From assembly GCA_944359735.1 (NCBI GenBank), contig CALVTA010000004.1, forward strand, positions 1-29,742: a stretch of DNA of 29,742 bases, given 5' to 3'. This DNA comes from an uncultured Bacilli bacterium (lineage in GTDB: Bacteria > Bacillota_I > Bacilli_A > RF39 > UBA660). The notes beneath the pieces were generated by a model. The model made no database searches. It was not told the origin of the DNA and saw only the letters and a program-made list of their open reading frames with translations. This document shows positions 7,351-15,665 of the stretch, one piece after another. Every line of letters starts with the position of its first letter. Position 1 is the first letter of the stretch. The position numbers and the translations under genes were made by a program.

Positions 7351-8604
7351 CTATTTAATAGTGTTACGTTTTGAGTATGTTTTCATTTTCTCTATCTGCG
7401 TATTATAAAATTCAGTTGAAATGTTAATTTTATCTTCTTTATTTAATAACTTAGAGATATACATAACTTCATTAAATAAAGTACTAAGTGACTTACAATA
7501 ATTATCAAAATTCTCTCGGCCCAAGTTTTTATAAATAGGAGAAACTTTGTTAGTAATAGCACAGTAATCTATTAACTCTCTATAATTATCTAAAAGAGGA
7601 TTAATTAAAGTTATAAATTTATCATAAGCTGATTCATATGTGTTATCATCATTATTATCTTGATCAAAAATATGAATATTATCTTGTCTTAGTTTAGAAA
7701 AAAGTTTTAAAGTTTTTTCTTGGGTTCTAAATTCATTAAAGATCTTGTATTTTTCACTATAATTCCAGTGAAAAATGCTATAAAGTTCATTTTCACTTAT
7801 ATGAACTAGTTCATGAAGAGCACAAATATCAAGGCACATTTGAAGATGATTCTTTAACACAGGTAACGATAATATAACCTGTCGTTTATTTTGAGTGGTC
7901 CAAGCAGAATATGTAATTGCAGTACAATTATCAATATATACTATTTTACTTACAATAGATTCTATTGAATTTGAAAAACTATAATTTTTTATATTTAATT
8001 TTTCTATAATACTTTCTCCAAAACTAGAAGCAATAATTATATATTTTTTTATAAAGTTTTCTTGCATTTCCTTAAAATCCAAATAATTTTGTATTTTGTT
8101 TTCATCTGTAATTGGTTCCAAGCCAATACTCTTACATTTTTCTAAATATCCCTCTCTACTTGTTCTTATTATTTCCTTTATATTTTCATGCAAATTAGGA
8201 TTTTGTAATATTACCTTATATTCATTGGAAAAAGCCTCAAAATTAAGTCCTAAAATTACATTTTTATTCTTTTTAAAATATTTATCACTTATGTTTAGAA
8301 ATTTTTTTACATAAGGATAGTAGTATTTATTGTTCACTAAAGATTCTGCTATTATTTTACTTAATTTATAATTTTTATTTAATAAATAATATTTTATTAA
8401 GTTTTTAATATTAGGATTAAACTTTTTAATAAACTGATAAGTCACATCAGGAATAGAGTCAAAGAAGTAGAAAGCATCTTTAATTCTAGTAGCGATTAAG
8501 TCTTTAAAATTTTTATGATATGAACTAGCTATTAAATCTATTAGATAATCTTGATACTCTAAAAATCTCTTTTCAGGATTTAACAATCTCTCTAAATCTT
8601 TCAT
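7351..8604 (-). CDS. Putative zincin-like protein, paralogue A
   Basis: A 417-aa protein I do not recognise by name. The start is ATG 8604, with SD GGGAGG 4 nt upstream; it overlaps the previous stop as ATGA. It is a tandem paralogue of the upstream gene: both open with E-x-x-L-(N/D)-(P/S)-E-(K/E)-R and share G-L-E-P in the middle and a common C-terminal block (YDKFITLINPLLD, YCAITNKVSPIYK). An HELVH motif (H264, E265, H268) preceded by LDICAL is followed by NEFRTQE (E291 about 23 residues later), the spacing of a gluzincin NE-x-x-x-(D/E) helix. No signal peptide or membrane segment is seen, so it should act in the cytosol. The protease activity is inferred from the motif alone. Confidence 0.7.
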   Translation of the reverse strand: MKDLERLLNPEKRFLEYQDYLIDLIASSYHKNFKDLIATRIKDAFYFFDSIPDVTYQFIKKFNPNIKNLIKYYLLNKNYKLSKIIAESLVNNKYYYPYVKKFLNISDKYFKKNKNVILGLNFEAFSNEYKVILQNPNLHENIKEIIRTSREGYLEKCKSIGLEPITDENKIQNYLDFKEMQENFIKKYIIIASSFGESIIEKLNIKNYSFSNSIESIVSKIVYIDNCTAITYSAWTTQNKRQVILSLPVLKNHLQMCLDICALHELVHISENELYSIFHWNYSEKYKIFNEFRTQEKTLKLFSKLRQDNIHIFDQDNNDDNTYESAYDKFITLINPLLDNYRELIDYCAITNKVSPIYKNLGRENFDNYCKSLSTLFNEVMYISKLLNKEDKINISTEFYNTQIEKMKTYSKRNTIK

Positions 8605-9827
8605 GAATCCTCCCATTTTTTAGTTAATTGCATTGTTTTTTCAAGCCTTTTTATAGTATCCTTATTATCATCTATAATTAAAACTGCATCTTTATAACCT
8701 TTGATTTGATATAACTCATAAATACTTTCTAAAAGATAAGTATATGAATCAAAAGCATCTTTAGAAAAGAATTTGTATAATATACTCATTCTATTAGTAA
8801 TTGCCACATAATCAAGTATCTCTTTATACTCATCTAAAAAACTAGAAACTAAAGGAATAAACCTATCATAAGTAGTAGTACTCTTAGTTACACTATCATC
8901 CATATCAAAGATATATATTTGCTCTTTTCTTATTTTCTTTATAATTTTTATTGCCTTAGCTTCTGTTCTTAACTCATTAAAGATAGTTTGTTCTTGATTT
9001 ATAATATCTAGACCACAATTATTATTAGTTCTTTCAAGGGAATGAATCATCTCATGTAATAACGTTAGATCAAGACTCTCCCTATTATAATTAAAGAAAA
9101 GAGGATGATAAATAAGCGTTTTATTTTTTATAGTAGTAGTAATCGCTGAGGCATTTTCTGCTTTATCTAGTATATTTCTTAAATAGTTATTTTGCAAAGA
9201 AGGGTCTACATTAAACTTTAAACCTATCTTTTCTTTCATTCTTTTACCAAAAAGAGTACTATTTAATAATTTATAATTAGAAAAATTGCAAAGACCTGCT
9301 AAAGTTTTCAATAAATGGTCTATTTTCTCTTGATCAACTAAAGGTTCAAGACCTATCTCTTTACAAGTTTCAAGATAAATTTTTCTATACTCATCAATAA
9401 CTTTCATAAAATTCTCATCATTATAATATTCTTCACAAATTGAAGAAAAATATTTATAGTCTAGTTTATTAATAACACATCTATTATCTTTATAAAAGGA
9501 TGACGTAATATTAAAAGCTTCTTTTATAGATACATCATATATTTTATAAGCTTGTTTATTGATATTTTTTTCTTTAGCTAAATAGTCTTTATGTTCTAGA
9601 TAATATTTATATAACTTTTTATTTACTTTAGGATTAAAGCCTAAGTATTTTAAAGTATAATAACTATCACCAGGAAGAGAATCAAAAATGTAGACTGTTT
9701 CTCTTAATCTTCTAGCTATTAAATCTTTAAAACTATAATGATAGTCACTTGCTAGTATCTCTATTAGATAATCTAAATATTTATTTAATCTTTCTTCACT
9801 ATTTATTAATCTATCTATATCTACCAT
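8601..9827 (-). CDS. Putative zincin-like protein, paralogue B
   Basis: A 408-aa protein, unnamed. Its ATG shares one base with the obgE stop (TAATG), so it is translationally coupled to obgE. HEMIH (H258, E259, H262) follows LDLTLL, and NELRTEA with E285 comes 23 residues after H262, matching a HExxH plus NExxxE zinc site. The N-terminal 60 residues and the C-terminal 90 residues (YDRFIPLVSSFLDEYKEILD, VAITNRMSILYK) match paralogue A, while the middle is more diverged. There is no export signal. Position after obgE suggests a link to ribosome or stress biology, but this is only context. It could also be an inactive scaffold. Confidence 0.7.
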   Translation of the reverse strand: MVDIDRLINSEERLNKYLDYLIEILASDYHYSFKDLIARRLRETVYIFDSLPGDSYYTLKYLGFNPKVNKKLYKYYLEHKDYLAKEKNINKQAYKIYDVSIKEAFNITSSFYKDNRCVINKLDYKYFSSICEEYYNDENFMKVIDEYRKIYLETCKEIGLEPLVDQEKIDHLLKTLAGLCNFSNYKLLNSTLFGKRMKEKIGLKFNVDPSLQNNYLRNILDKAENASAITTTIKNKTLIYHPLFFNYNRESLDLTLLHEMIHSLERTNNNCGLDIINQEQTIFNELRTEAKAIKIIKKIRKEQIYIFDMDDSVTKSTTTYDRFIPLVSSFLDEYKEILDYVAITNRMSILYKFFSKDAFDSYTYLLESIYELYQIKGYKDAVLIIDDNKDTIKRLEKTMQLTKKWEDS

Positions 9828-11098
9828 TATTTACGATACTCAAAGTGAAAATCTAATATTTTAACCATATCCCCATCAACTACTCCCATTTTTTCTAATT
9901 CTTCATCTATACCCATTTTTCTTAATTTATTACTAAATCTCTTAATGCCTTCATCAGTAAATTTAGTCATCTTAAATAATTTCTCTACTTTTTCTCCTTT
10001 TATAACAAATACTTCTCCCTCTTTTTCGATTGTAAATGGTTTTTCTTCTTTAAATTTATATAAAACATGGGACTCAAAGGCATCATCTTCATAAAGGTTC
10101 TCTTCTTTTATTGTATCTAATAAATCGCTTAAATAATCTACTACTTTAGTAAGTCCATTACTTGTTAAAGCAGTTACCTCAAAGATTTTCTTATCTTTAA
10201 CTTTTTCTTTAAATTTAACTAAATTCTCTTCTGCTCCTGCTATATCCATTTTATTTGCAATTATAACCATTGGTTTAGTAAGTAACTTTTTATTAAAGTC
10301 TTCTAATTCTCTATTAATAAGAAGATAATCTTCATAAGGATCTCTTCCTTCAGAACCAGCCATATCAATAACATGAAGAATAACTCTAGTTCTCTCGATG
10401 TGTCTTAAGAATCTATCACCTAATCCTTCTCCTTTGCTAGCACCTTCAATTAAGCCAGGAAGATCAGCCATAACAAAGGTTTTTCCATTAGAGGCCCTTA
10501 CTACTCCTAAATTTGGTTTTAAAGTTGTAAAATGATATGCAGCTATCTTAGGTTTTGATTTAGACACTTTAGAAATAATAGTGCTTTTACCAACACTAGG
10601 AAGTCCTACAAGTCCAACATCAGCAAGGAGTTTAAGTTCAACTTTAATAGTCCTTTCTTCTCCTGGTTCCCCGTTTTCAGAGAAGTTTGGAGCTGTATTA
10701 GTTTGGGTTTTAAAAGCAGTATTACCTCTTCCACCACGACCACCTTTAGCAATTAAAGCTTTATCATCTTTGTGCTTTAAATCTGCTAAAATTAAACCAG
10801 TATCTAAATCAGTTACTATTGTGCCTTGAGGCACTTTGATAATTAATGGATCAGCTCCTTTGCCATGTTGATTTTTGCCCTTGCCATTTTCTCCTTTTTT
10901 TCCCTTTATTTCTTTTTGATAGCGCAGATCTAATAAAGTATGCAATCCTTCATCTACTTTAAAGATAATATCAGCACCATGCCCTCCATTACCTCCGTAT
11001 GGTCCTCCATAAGGGATATATTTTTCACGCCGAAAAGCAGTACAACCATCTCCACCTTTTCCAGCAATTACTTTAAGTGTTACTTCATCTACAAACAT
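9827..11098 (-). CDS. obgE: GTPase ObgE/CgtA
   Basis: A 423-aa Obg GTPase, involved in late 50S assembly and (p)ppGpp response. All three domains are present: the glycine-rich Obg fold (1-158, with GKGGDGCTAFRREKYIPYGG), the G domain (GLPSVGKST at 165-173, DLPGLIEGA at 212-220, NKMD at 282-285) and the C-terminal OCT domain (about 345-423, ending with GDMVKILDFHFEYRK). The OCT domain is typical of Gram-positive Obg. SD AGAGGTG lies 6 nt before ATG. It follows rplU-prp-rpmA, as in many Bacillota, but a hairpin and its own extended -10 promoter separate it. Confidence 0.97.
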   Translation of the reverse strand: MFVDEVTLKVIAGKGGDGCTAFRREKYIPYGGPYGGNGGHGADIIFKVDEGLHTLLDLRYQKEIKGKKGENGKGKNQHGKGADPLIIKVPQGTIVTDLDTGLILADLKHKDDKALIAKGGRGGRGNTAFKTQTNTAPNFSENGEPGEERTIKVELKLLADVGLVGLPSVGKSTIISKVSKSKPKIAAYHFTTLKPNLGVVRASNGKTFVMADLPGLIEGASKGEGLGDRFLRHIERTRVILHVIDMAGSEGRDPYEDYLLINRELEDFNKKLLTKPMVIIANKMDIAGAEENLVKFKEKVKDKKIFEVTALTSNGLTKVVDYLSDLLDTIKEENLYEDDAFESHVLYKFKEEKPFTIEKEGEVFVIKGEKVEKLFKMTKFTDEGIKRFSNKLRKMGIDEELEKMGVVDGDMVKILDFHFEYRK

Positions 11099-11126
11099 AT
11101 TAACACCTCTTTCTAAATATAAATGT

Positions 11127-11135
11127 ATTATATCA
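11127..11135 (-). promoter_or_regulatory. Extended -10 promoter for obgE
   Basis: TGATATAAT on the minus strand (11135-11127), a perfect extended -10, about 28 nt upstream of the obgE start. No good -35 is visible, which is common when TGn is present. Confidence 0.55.
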
Positions 11136-11195
11136 TAAGGTAAGATAAAAAACTATTAAAGAACAAACAAAATAAATTTGTTGCTTATATATGAA

Positions 11196-11227
11196 AAGAA
11201 GAAAAGTCTTGATTATCTTTTCTTCTT
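11196..11227 (-). terminator. Hairpin terminator after rpmA
   Basis: An 11-bp stem AAGAAGAAAAG/CTTTTCTTCTT (11227-11217 and 11206-11196) with a 10-nt loop begins at the rpmA stop codon. The 3' arm itself is U-rich and is followed by TTCATATA. It likely ends the rplU-prp-rpmA transcript, perhaps partially. Confidence 0.6.
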
Positions 11228-11519
11228 ATTTTGCTTCTAAAGGATAAACAGAAACTTGTTTCTTATCTCTACCCTTACGTTCAAATTTAACAATTCCATC
11301 TACTGTAGCATATAAAGTATCATCATTACCACGTTTGACATTAATACCTGGGAATATTTTAGTTCCTCTTTGACGATAAATAATACTTCCAGCAGTTATA
11401 TATTCTCCATCAGCTGCTTTCGCTCCTAATCTACGACCAATAGAGTCACGTCCATTAGATGTAGAACTCTGTCCTTTTTTATGAGCAAATAGTTGAATAT
11501 TTAACTTTAAAAATTCCAC
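11226..11519 (-). CDS. rpmA: 50S ribosomal protein L27 with cleavable N-terminal extension
   Basis: A 97-aa L27 whose mature N-terminus reaches the peptidyl-transferase centre. The first 12 residues end in LNIQLFA, followed by HKKG, which is the extension found in Bacillota and removed by the Prp protease encoded just upstream. The core has GRDSIGRRLGAKAADGEYI and IIYRQRGTKIFPG. The start is GTG at 11519, with AGGAGG about 9 nt upstream; the first in-frame ATG is far inside the gene, so GTG is needed. Last gene of the rplU-prp-rpmA unit. Confidence 0.97.
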   Translation of the reverse strand: MEFLKLNIQLFAHKKGQSSTSNGRDSIGRRLGAKAADGEYITAGSIIYRQRGTKIFPGINVKRGNDDTLYATVDGIVKFERKGRDKKQVSVYPLEAK

Positions 11520-11533
11520 TGTTCAGTCCCTCC

Positions 11534-11836
11534 TTACTGTATTTCTATATTTTCTTTGTATTTTAATTCTAATTCTTTAAGTAGTCTTAACATATTCTTA
11601 AGTAAGCTTTGAGTTACTCTATCATTACTTAAAACTTTAATAGTTAAGCCTTTACTACTAGCTAGATAAGTAATAGTGCTTTTATCAATACTAAGTATAC
11701 CATTAATTGTTGTTGTAACAATAGAACTAACAGCACTACAAACTATATCTTTACCATAATCAGCATACATGGCATGTCCTAAAATACTTATTTTTTTAAA
11801 ATAACCTTTTTCTTTTTCTACTTTTACTTTAATCAT
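11534..11836 (-). CDS. prp: Ribosomal-processing cysteine protease Prp (YsxB family)
   Basis: A 100-aa cysteine protease that cleaves the L27 N-terminal extension. The catalytic pair is in GHAMYADYGKDIVCSAVSS: H21 and C33, the family signature. Length is normal. It begins 2 nt after the rplU stop with only a weak SD, so it should be coupled to rplU, and rpmA follows 14 nt later. The matched presence of an extended L27 confirms the assignment. Confidence 0.94.
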   Translation of the reverse strand: MIKVKVEKEKGYFKKISILGHAMYADYGKDIVCSAVSSIVTTTINGILSIDKSTITYLASSKGLTIKVLSNDRVTQSLLKNMLRLLKELELKYKENIEIQ

Positions 11837-11838
11837 AA

Positions 11839-12141
11839 TTAACCATTTATCTTAGTAATTTTAATTTTAGTGTATGGTTGTCTATGACCTTGAGTTTTTC
11901 GATTGCTTCTAGATTTATTTTTGTACTTAAAAATACGTATTTTTCTAGCTTTACCATTTTTTAAGACTGTACCCTCTACGGTAACATTAGACAAATAAGG
12001 TGAACCTACTTTAGAATCAAGCATTAATACTTGATCAAAAGTTACAATATCATTAGCATTTGCATTTAATTTTTCAACAAAAATTTCATCACCTTCGCTA
12101 ACACGATATTGTTTTCCACCAACTTTAATTACTGCGTACAT
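11839..12141 (-). CDS. rplU: 50S ribosomal protein L21
   Basis: A 100-aa L21, a 23S rRNA-binding protein. The start MYAVIKVGGKQYRVSEGDEI is diagnostic, and the C-terminus has the RNA-binding FKYKNKSRSNRKTQGHRQPY block. SD AAGGAGGTC is 7 nt before ATG. It follows an L21 leader and a strong promoter, so expression is likely autoregulated at the leader. Confidence 0.97.
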   Translation of the reverse strand: MYAVIKVGGKQYRVSEGDEIFVEKLNANANDIVTFDQVLMLDSKVGSPYLSNVTVEGTVLKNGKARKIRIFKYKNKSRSNRKTQGHRQPYTKIKITKING

Positions 12142-12253
12142 TTTTTGACCTCCTTTTTCTAACTAAAGACTCGCTTTTAAGGTATTGCTCTATAATCAAC
12201 AATTTCTACCTTTTCAAGGCGGTTTACAGCATGAGGTATTTCAAGCTACAAAC
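12142..12253 (-). ncRNA. Ribosomal protein L21 leader (cis-regulatory RNA)
   Basis: The 5' leader between the promoter at 12260-12288 and rplU. On the minus strand, AAGGTA (12212-12207) pairs with TACCTT (12184-12179) around a 22-nt interval. An adjacent CCTT/AAGG mini-hairpin (12219-12209) overlaps the first arm. The order CCGCCTTGAAAAGGTAGAA then CAATACCTT resembles the L21 leader known upstream of rplU in Bacillota, which is thought to bind L21. The match is by eye, not by covariance model. Confidence 0.65.
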
Positions 12254-12259
12254 AATATG

Positions 12260-12288
12260 ATTTTAGCATAAAAGCCTTGTATAGTCAA
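12260..12288 (-). promoter_or_regulatory. Strong promoter of rplU-prp-rpmA
   Basis: TTGACT (12288-12283), 17-bp spacer, TAAAAT (12265-12260), with TG one base before the -10. This is one of the best promoters in the window, as expected for ribosomal protein genes. Confidence 0.7.
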
Positions 12289-12323
12289 ATATTTTTCTAA
12301 TATTTCTTATAATTAGTTTTGCC

Positions 12324-12354
12324 ATTTTAAAAATATAATTTATTTTTATAAATT
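12324..12354 (-). terminator. Weak AT-only hairpin, possible terminator of the glycan cluster
   Basis: AATTTA/TAAATT (12354-12349 and 12342-12337) with a 6-nt loop is followed by ATATTTTT. It is placed correctly just after the SGNH hydrolase gene, but the stem has no GC pairs. Confidence 0.35.
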
Positions 12355-12369
12355 GTCTCTTCTTTTCAT

Positions 12370-13071
12370 TTATTCATTTAAGTATGGTAATAACTCTCTT
12401 GTAATAACAACATAACCTAAACTATTTAAATGTAAACCATCTTCAGTATATTCTTCTTTTAAATTACCATCTTCATCTGTTAAATCATCAAATAGATTAA
12501 TATAATTACAAATTTCTCCATCACAATAACTTGATAATTTCTTATTTAAGGTTCTAATCTTCTTATTAGTTCTATTATTAACTGAATTATTTTCTAAAGT
12601 AGAATTTACGGGATAAATACTTTCTACATATATAGTAGCATCACTTTTATTATCTCTTATCTCTTTTACTATTTTTTTAATATTATCAAAAGTTGTATTG
12701 ACAATATTTTCTGAAACCATATCAAGGTCATTAGTACCTATTAATAAAAATACCTTAGTAGGATTATATTGATAAACCCTAGTTTTCATATTATTTAAGA
12801 TGTCTGTTGTCTTATTACCAGCAATCCCACTATTTACAACTGGTAAATTATCATAATACTCTTCTAAAGGATAATAATCTGTAATAGAATCTCCTAAAAA
12901 TAAGAAATTATCATTAGGGTTTACTTTTACTTCATAAGGATTAGTAAAAGTAGTATTTTCTTTTATAAGCAAAGAAATACTCATAATTATAATAACTATA
13001 AGCATAATAATTATAATTATAAGACAATATTTATGTAATTTTATCTTTTCTTTAATAATATTTATATTCAT
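12370..13071 (-). CDS. Membrane-anchored SGNH/GDSL hydrolase
   Basis: A 233-aa SGNH-fold esterase. Residues 16-35 form an N-terminal membrane anchor, so the catalytic domain should face the outside. Block I is FLFLGDSIT with the catalytic S61, block II is NSGIAGN (80-86), block III is GTND (111-114), and block V is DGLHLN with D211 and H214. This group includes O-acetyl esterases and acyltransferase-like enzymes acting on surface glycans. It follows the PssE-GtrA gene by 18 nt, with SD GGGGG, so it belongs to the glycosyltransferase operon and may deacylate the glycan made there. The substrate is unknown. Confidence 0.85.
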   Translation of the reverse strand: MNINIIKEKIKLHKYCLIIIIIMLIVIIIMSISLLIKENTTFTNPYEVKVNPNDNFLFLGDSITDYYPLEEYYDNLPVVNSGIAGNKTTDILNNMKTRVYQYNPTKVFLLIGTNDLDMVSENIVNTTFDNIKKIVKEIRDNKSDATIYVESIYPVNSTLENNSVNNRTNKKIRTLNKKLSSYCDGEICNYINLFDDLTDEDGNLKEEYTEDGLHLNSLGYVVITRELLPYLNE

Positions 13072-13089
13072 AAAATCCCCCTGTTTAAT

Positions 13090-13890
13090 TTAGTTTTTCT
13101 TAACTAAAAAATGATAAATAATTACTACTAGTATATTAATTAAAAACTTAGAAAGAATAACATCAATATGTAAGTTATCTACAAGTAGTAACAAAGATAA
13201 TCCTTCTATTAAATAAAAGCATATAATAGATGTTATTATATTAGATAGTTTCTTTGTTTTAAATAAAACCATAAATAAGCAAGATAAAATATAGCCAATA
13301 GTAAAATTTAAGTAAATGTTCATATCTGTAAGATTTAATAGGTAAAAGATAAATAGATTAAGTATTGCTGTTAATATAACAAACTTATCACGATTAAACC
13401 AACTAATATGATTTGTCTTTTCAATATAATTTGTAATTAATTCTTTAAAGTTTTCATTATTACTATTAAATTCTTTAGGTTTAAAAGTTTTACTTTTAAT
13501 TAGCATTTTATCTAACTTAGTTAAATCTTTTAAAGGTATAATATATCCAAGTCTACCAAACTCTTCCACAATTTGTTTTTGATGATCATTTGTATGTTCA
13601 TTATATTTAGAAAGTCTAGGAGCAGCGATTACTTTCTTATGATATTTTAAAGCTGTTAAAATACTCCCTACTCCTCCATGTGTAATAATAAGTGAAGCTT
13701 CATCTATTAGTTCTTCTAATCTATCACTAGATACAGTTTTAAATATCTCCATATTCTTGCTTTTATATTTAGTATATCCAGCTTGAACTACTACTTTATC
13801 TTTAATGTTACCTTTTTCTATTTCTTTATCCAAGGCTTGCAATAATCTTTCAAAACTTTTATCTTGAGTACCTAGAGTTACCAAAATCAT
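13090..13890 (-). CDS. PssE/Alg13-like glycosyltransferase subunit fused to a GtrA-like membrane domain
   Basis: A 266-aa protein. Residues 1-150 match the PssE/Alg13 type (C-terminal half of GT28): MILVTLGTQD at the start, ITHGGVGSI in the UDP-sugar site, and HTNDHQKQIVEEF. Residues about 165-266 hold four hydrophobic helices (FVILTAILNLFIFYLL, IYLNFTIGYILSCLFMVLF, IITSIICFYLIEGLSLLLLV, FLINILVVIIYHFLVKK), arranged like a GtrA-family domain. It should pair with the PssD-like product of the preceding gene to form one active transferase at the membrane. The start at 13890 overlaps the pssD stop (TAATG) and matches the family N-terminus; the upstream SD is 12 nt away. Confidence 0.8.
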   Translation of the reverse strand: MILVTLGTQDKSFERLLQALDKEIEKGNIKDKVVVQAGYTKYKSKNMEIFKTVSSDRLEELIDEASLIITHGGVGSILTALKYHKKVIAAPRLSKYNEHTNDHQKQIVEEFGRLGYIIPLKDLTKLDKMLIKSKTFKPKEFNSNNENFKELITNYIEKTNHISWFNRDKFVILTAILNLFIFYLLNLTDMNIYLNFTIGYILSCLFMVLFKTKKLSNIITSIICFYLIEGLSLLLLVDNLHIDVILSKFLINILVVIIYHFLVKKN

Positions 13891-14366
13891 TAGAAACACC
13901 ATCCTCCATATATAGCTTTGGGATATAATTTCATCATACTTTTCCACTGTACTATAAACAGATTAGAAATATGAAATTTATAGAAAATGGTTCCTGTAAT
14001 AGTTTTAGTCTTGATATTTGCAAATGACTCTATATAGATGATTTTACTACCAAAAATACGACCAATACAGCACATCGGTCCAGCGGTATGAGCTCCTGTT
14101 GTAATAATATAGTCTGGTTGATATTTAAAGTATAGAAAAAGACTAATAAAACAGTTACTAAATAGTTTAAATGGATATGTTAATTTATGATCTTTTGTTC
14201 CATATAAAAGAAAATTGACATTCTTATATTTCTTTTTTAATTTGTTGTTAGCTTTAGTTCCCTCTGTTATTAAAGAATAATCATATTTTTTTATAATGCT
14301 GTCAAGTTGTAAAAGCTCTGTTAAATGTCCTCCTGTACTTGATATAAACATTACTTTTCTTTTCAT
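13890..14366 (-). CDS. PssD/Alg14-like glycosyltransferase subunit
   Basis: A 158-aa protein of the PssD/Alg14 family, which anchors and activates a separate PssE/Alg13-like catalytic subunit. It shows KVMFISSTGGHLTELLQL at the N-terminus, DYIITTGAHTAGPMCCIGR in the middle, and IYIESFA near the C-terminus, all family hallmarks. ATG 14366 is chosen over an upstream TTG because it gives the family start and lies 4 nt after the preceding stop. Alg14 proteins usually have an N-terminal membrane helix; here the amphipathic FSNCFISLFLYFKY stretch may attach it. The next gene overlaps by 1 nt and encodes the partner. Confidence 0.85.
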   Translation of the reverse strand: MKRKVMFISSTGGHLTELLQLDSIIKKYDYSLITEGTKANNKLKKKYKNVNFLLYGTKDHKLTYPFKLFSNCFISLFLYFKYQPDYIITTGAHTAGPMCCIGRIFGSKIIYIESFANIKTKTITGTIFYKFHISNLFIVQWKSMMKLYPKAIYGGWCF

Positions 14367-14370
14367 TGTA

Positions 14371-15570
14371 TCACTTTCTTTCAATTATTTTTTCCCAAGA
14401 TTCACATATATTATCGCTGATATAGCTCTTTATTTTTTCTCTTCCATTTTTTCCTAGTTTTTTTCTTGCATCTATATCTTTAGTTAAATCTAATATTTTT
14501 TTCTCCATAGCTTTAAAGTTACGATGTTTAATTAGATAACCATCGCGTCCAGATGTTATTATTTCTTTAGCTCCTTCTGCAGAATCAAATGCAAGACAAG
14601 GCAAGCCATTACTCATCGCTTCAAGTAAGACAATGCCAAAACTTTCTGTATAACTAGTCATAATATAAATACTTGACTTTTGCATTAGTTTTTCTATTTC
14701 TTTACTATTTTTGAAACCATGAAGTGTAACATCATTTTCTAAGTTATTATTTTTGATAAAACTTTCAAGTTTTTCCCTCTCATTACCATCTCCTACGATA
14801 TCTAAATGCCATCTACAATTTTTATTTTTTAAATCTAGATATATTTTTAAAAGATCTAAGTATCCTTTTTCAGGAGATAACCTTCCTACAGAAATGAAAT
14901 TTTCATTAGTTAAAGAACTTTTGGTTTTAGGAATGTTCTCTAAAGCATTAGGAATGTAGACACATCTACATTTGTATGAATGCATTTTTTGTTTATAAAA
15001 TTTTTGTAGACCTTTAGATACTAATACTAAATAATCAAGATTTTTAGCACTTCTAACAACATCCATAGCATATTTAATATTATCGTGATAATGATTATGC
15101 TCCCATCCTATTTTTGTAATTTTATCTTTCCCATATTCCCCTAACCATTCATTTAAAAATGTTCTTGTAGAAATTATAACATCAGCATCTGTTTTTTTTA
15201 AATATTTTCTCACACTATTAGCTCTTTTAGAATACATAAAAATACTGTTAAAGCTATCTTTAAATAGTTCTGAGAATTTAAGTTTAAAAATGTAATCATT
15301 AAAAAGTAATTTTGTCAGATGAAACCAATGAAATTTAAAGAACAAATCTTTATATTTAGAAACTTTTATTGGTAAATCCGTATCAATCAGATAAGTTATT
15401 TTAACCTTAGGATCGAATGAAAAAATTGGTTTACCATATAAATTATATATAGATACTACTTCTATTTCATATTTGTTCAGTTTAACAAGGGAATTTGCTA
15501 AAGATGTAATGGCTTTCTCAACACCACCGTAACCTAGATGTAATGCTAAAATGGCAATTTTCTTTCTCAT
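14371..15570 (-). CDS. Glycosyltransferase family 4 (GT-B)
   Basis: A 399-aa GT-B glycosyltransferase. The N-terminal domain has the glycine-rich loop LHLGYGGVEKAITSLAN. The C-terminal donor-binding domain has FISVGRLSPEKGYLDLL, LDIVGDG and the EX7E motif ESFGIVLLE followed by AMSNGLPCLA. Sugar and acceptor cannot be told, though company with PssDE and an SGNH hydrolase points to a capsule, exopolysaccharide or teichoic-type glycan. The start is ATG 15570, with AGGAGG 7 nt upstream; the GTG at 15579 is inside the SD. GGAG and CTCC flanking GTG could fold over the SD. It heads the glycan operon. Confidence 0.9.
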   Translation of the reverse strand: MRKKIAILALHLGYGGVEKAITSLANSLVKLNKYEIEVVSIYNLYGKPIFSFDPKVKITYLIDTDLPIKVSKYKDLFFKFHWFHLTKLLFNDYIFKLKFSELFKDSFNSIFMYSKRANSVRKYLKKTDADVIISTRTFLNEWLGEYGKDKITKIGWEHNHYHDNIKYAMDVVRSAKNLDYLVLVSKGLQKFYKQKMHSYKCRCVYIPNALENIPKTKSSLTNENFISVGRLSPEKGYLDLLKIYLDLKNKNCRWHLDIVGDGNEREKLESFIKNNNLENDVTLHGFKNSKEIEKLMQKSSIYIMTSYTESFGIVLLEAMSNGLPCLAFDSAEGAKEIITSGRDGYLIKHRNFKAMEKKILDLTKDIDARKKLGKNGREKIKSYISDNICESWEKIIERK

Positions 15571-15593
15571 AGGGAGCACCTCCTAGTAGTCTT

Positions 15594-15622
15594 AGTATAT
15601 ATTAAATTTTAAAATAAGGCAA
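15594..15622 (-). promoter_or_regulatory. Promoter of the glycan operon
   Basis: TTGCCT (15622-15617), 17-bp spacer, TATACT (15599-15594), about 24 nt before the GT4 start and just after the ftsZ terminator. Confidence 0.6.
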
Positions 15623-15636
15623 TTAAAGTCTTAAAA

Positions 15637-15665
15637 TTTCAAAAGAAAAAAAGAGCCTAAGCTCT
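15637..15665 (-). terminator. Terminator after ftsZ
   Basis: AGAGC/GCTCT (15665-15661 and 15656-15652) with loop TTAG, followed by TTTTTTTCTTTTG. The ftsZ stop codon lies at the base of the stem. Confidence 0.8.

Noticed and set aside
10581..10829. 82-aa plus-strand ORF opposite obgE
   Set aside because: It is the antisense shadow of the glycine-rich and P-loop codons of obgE; no SD, no family resemblance.
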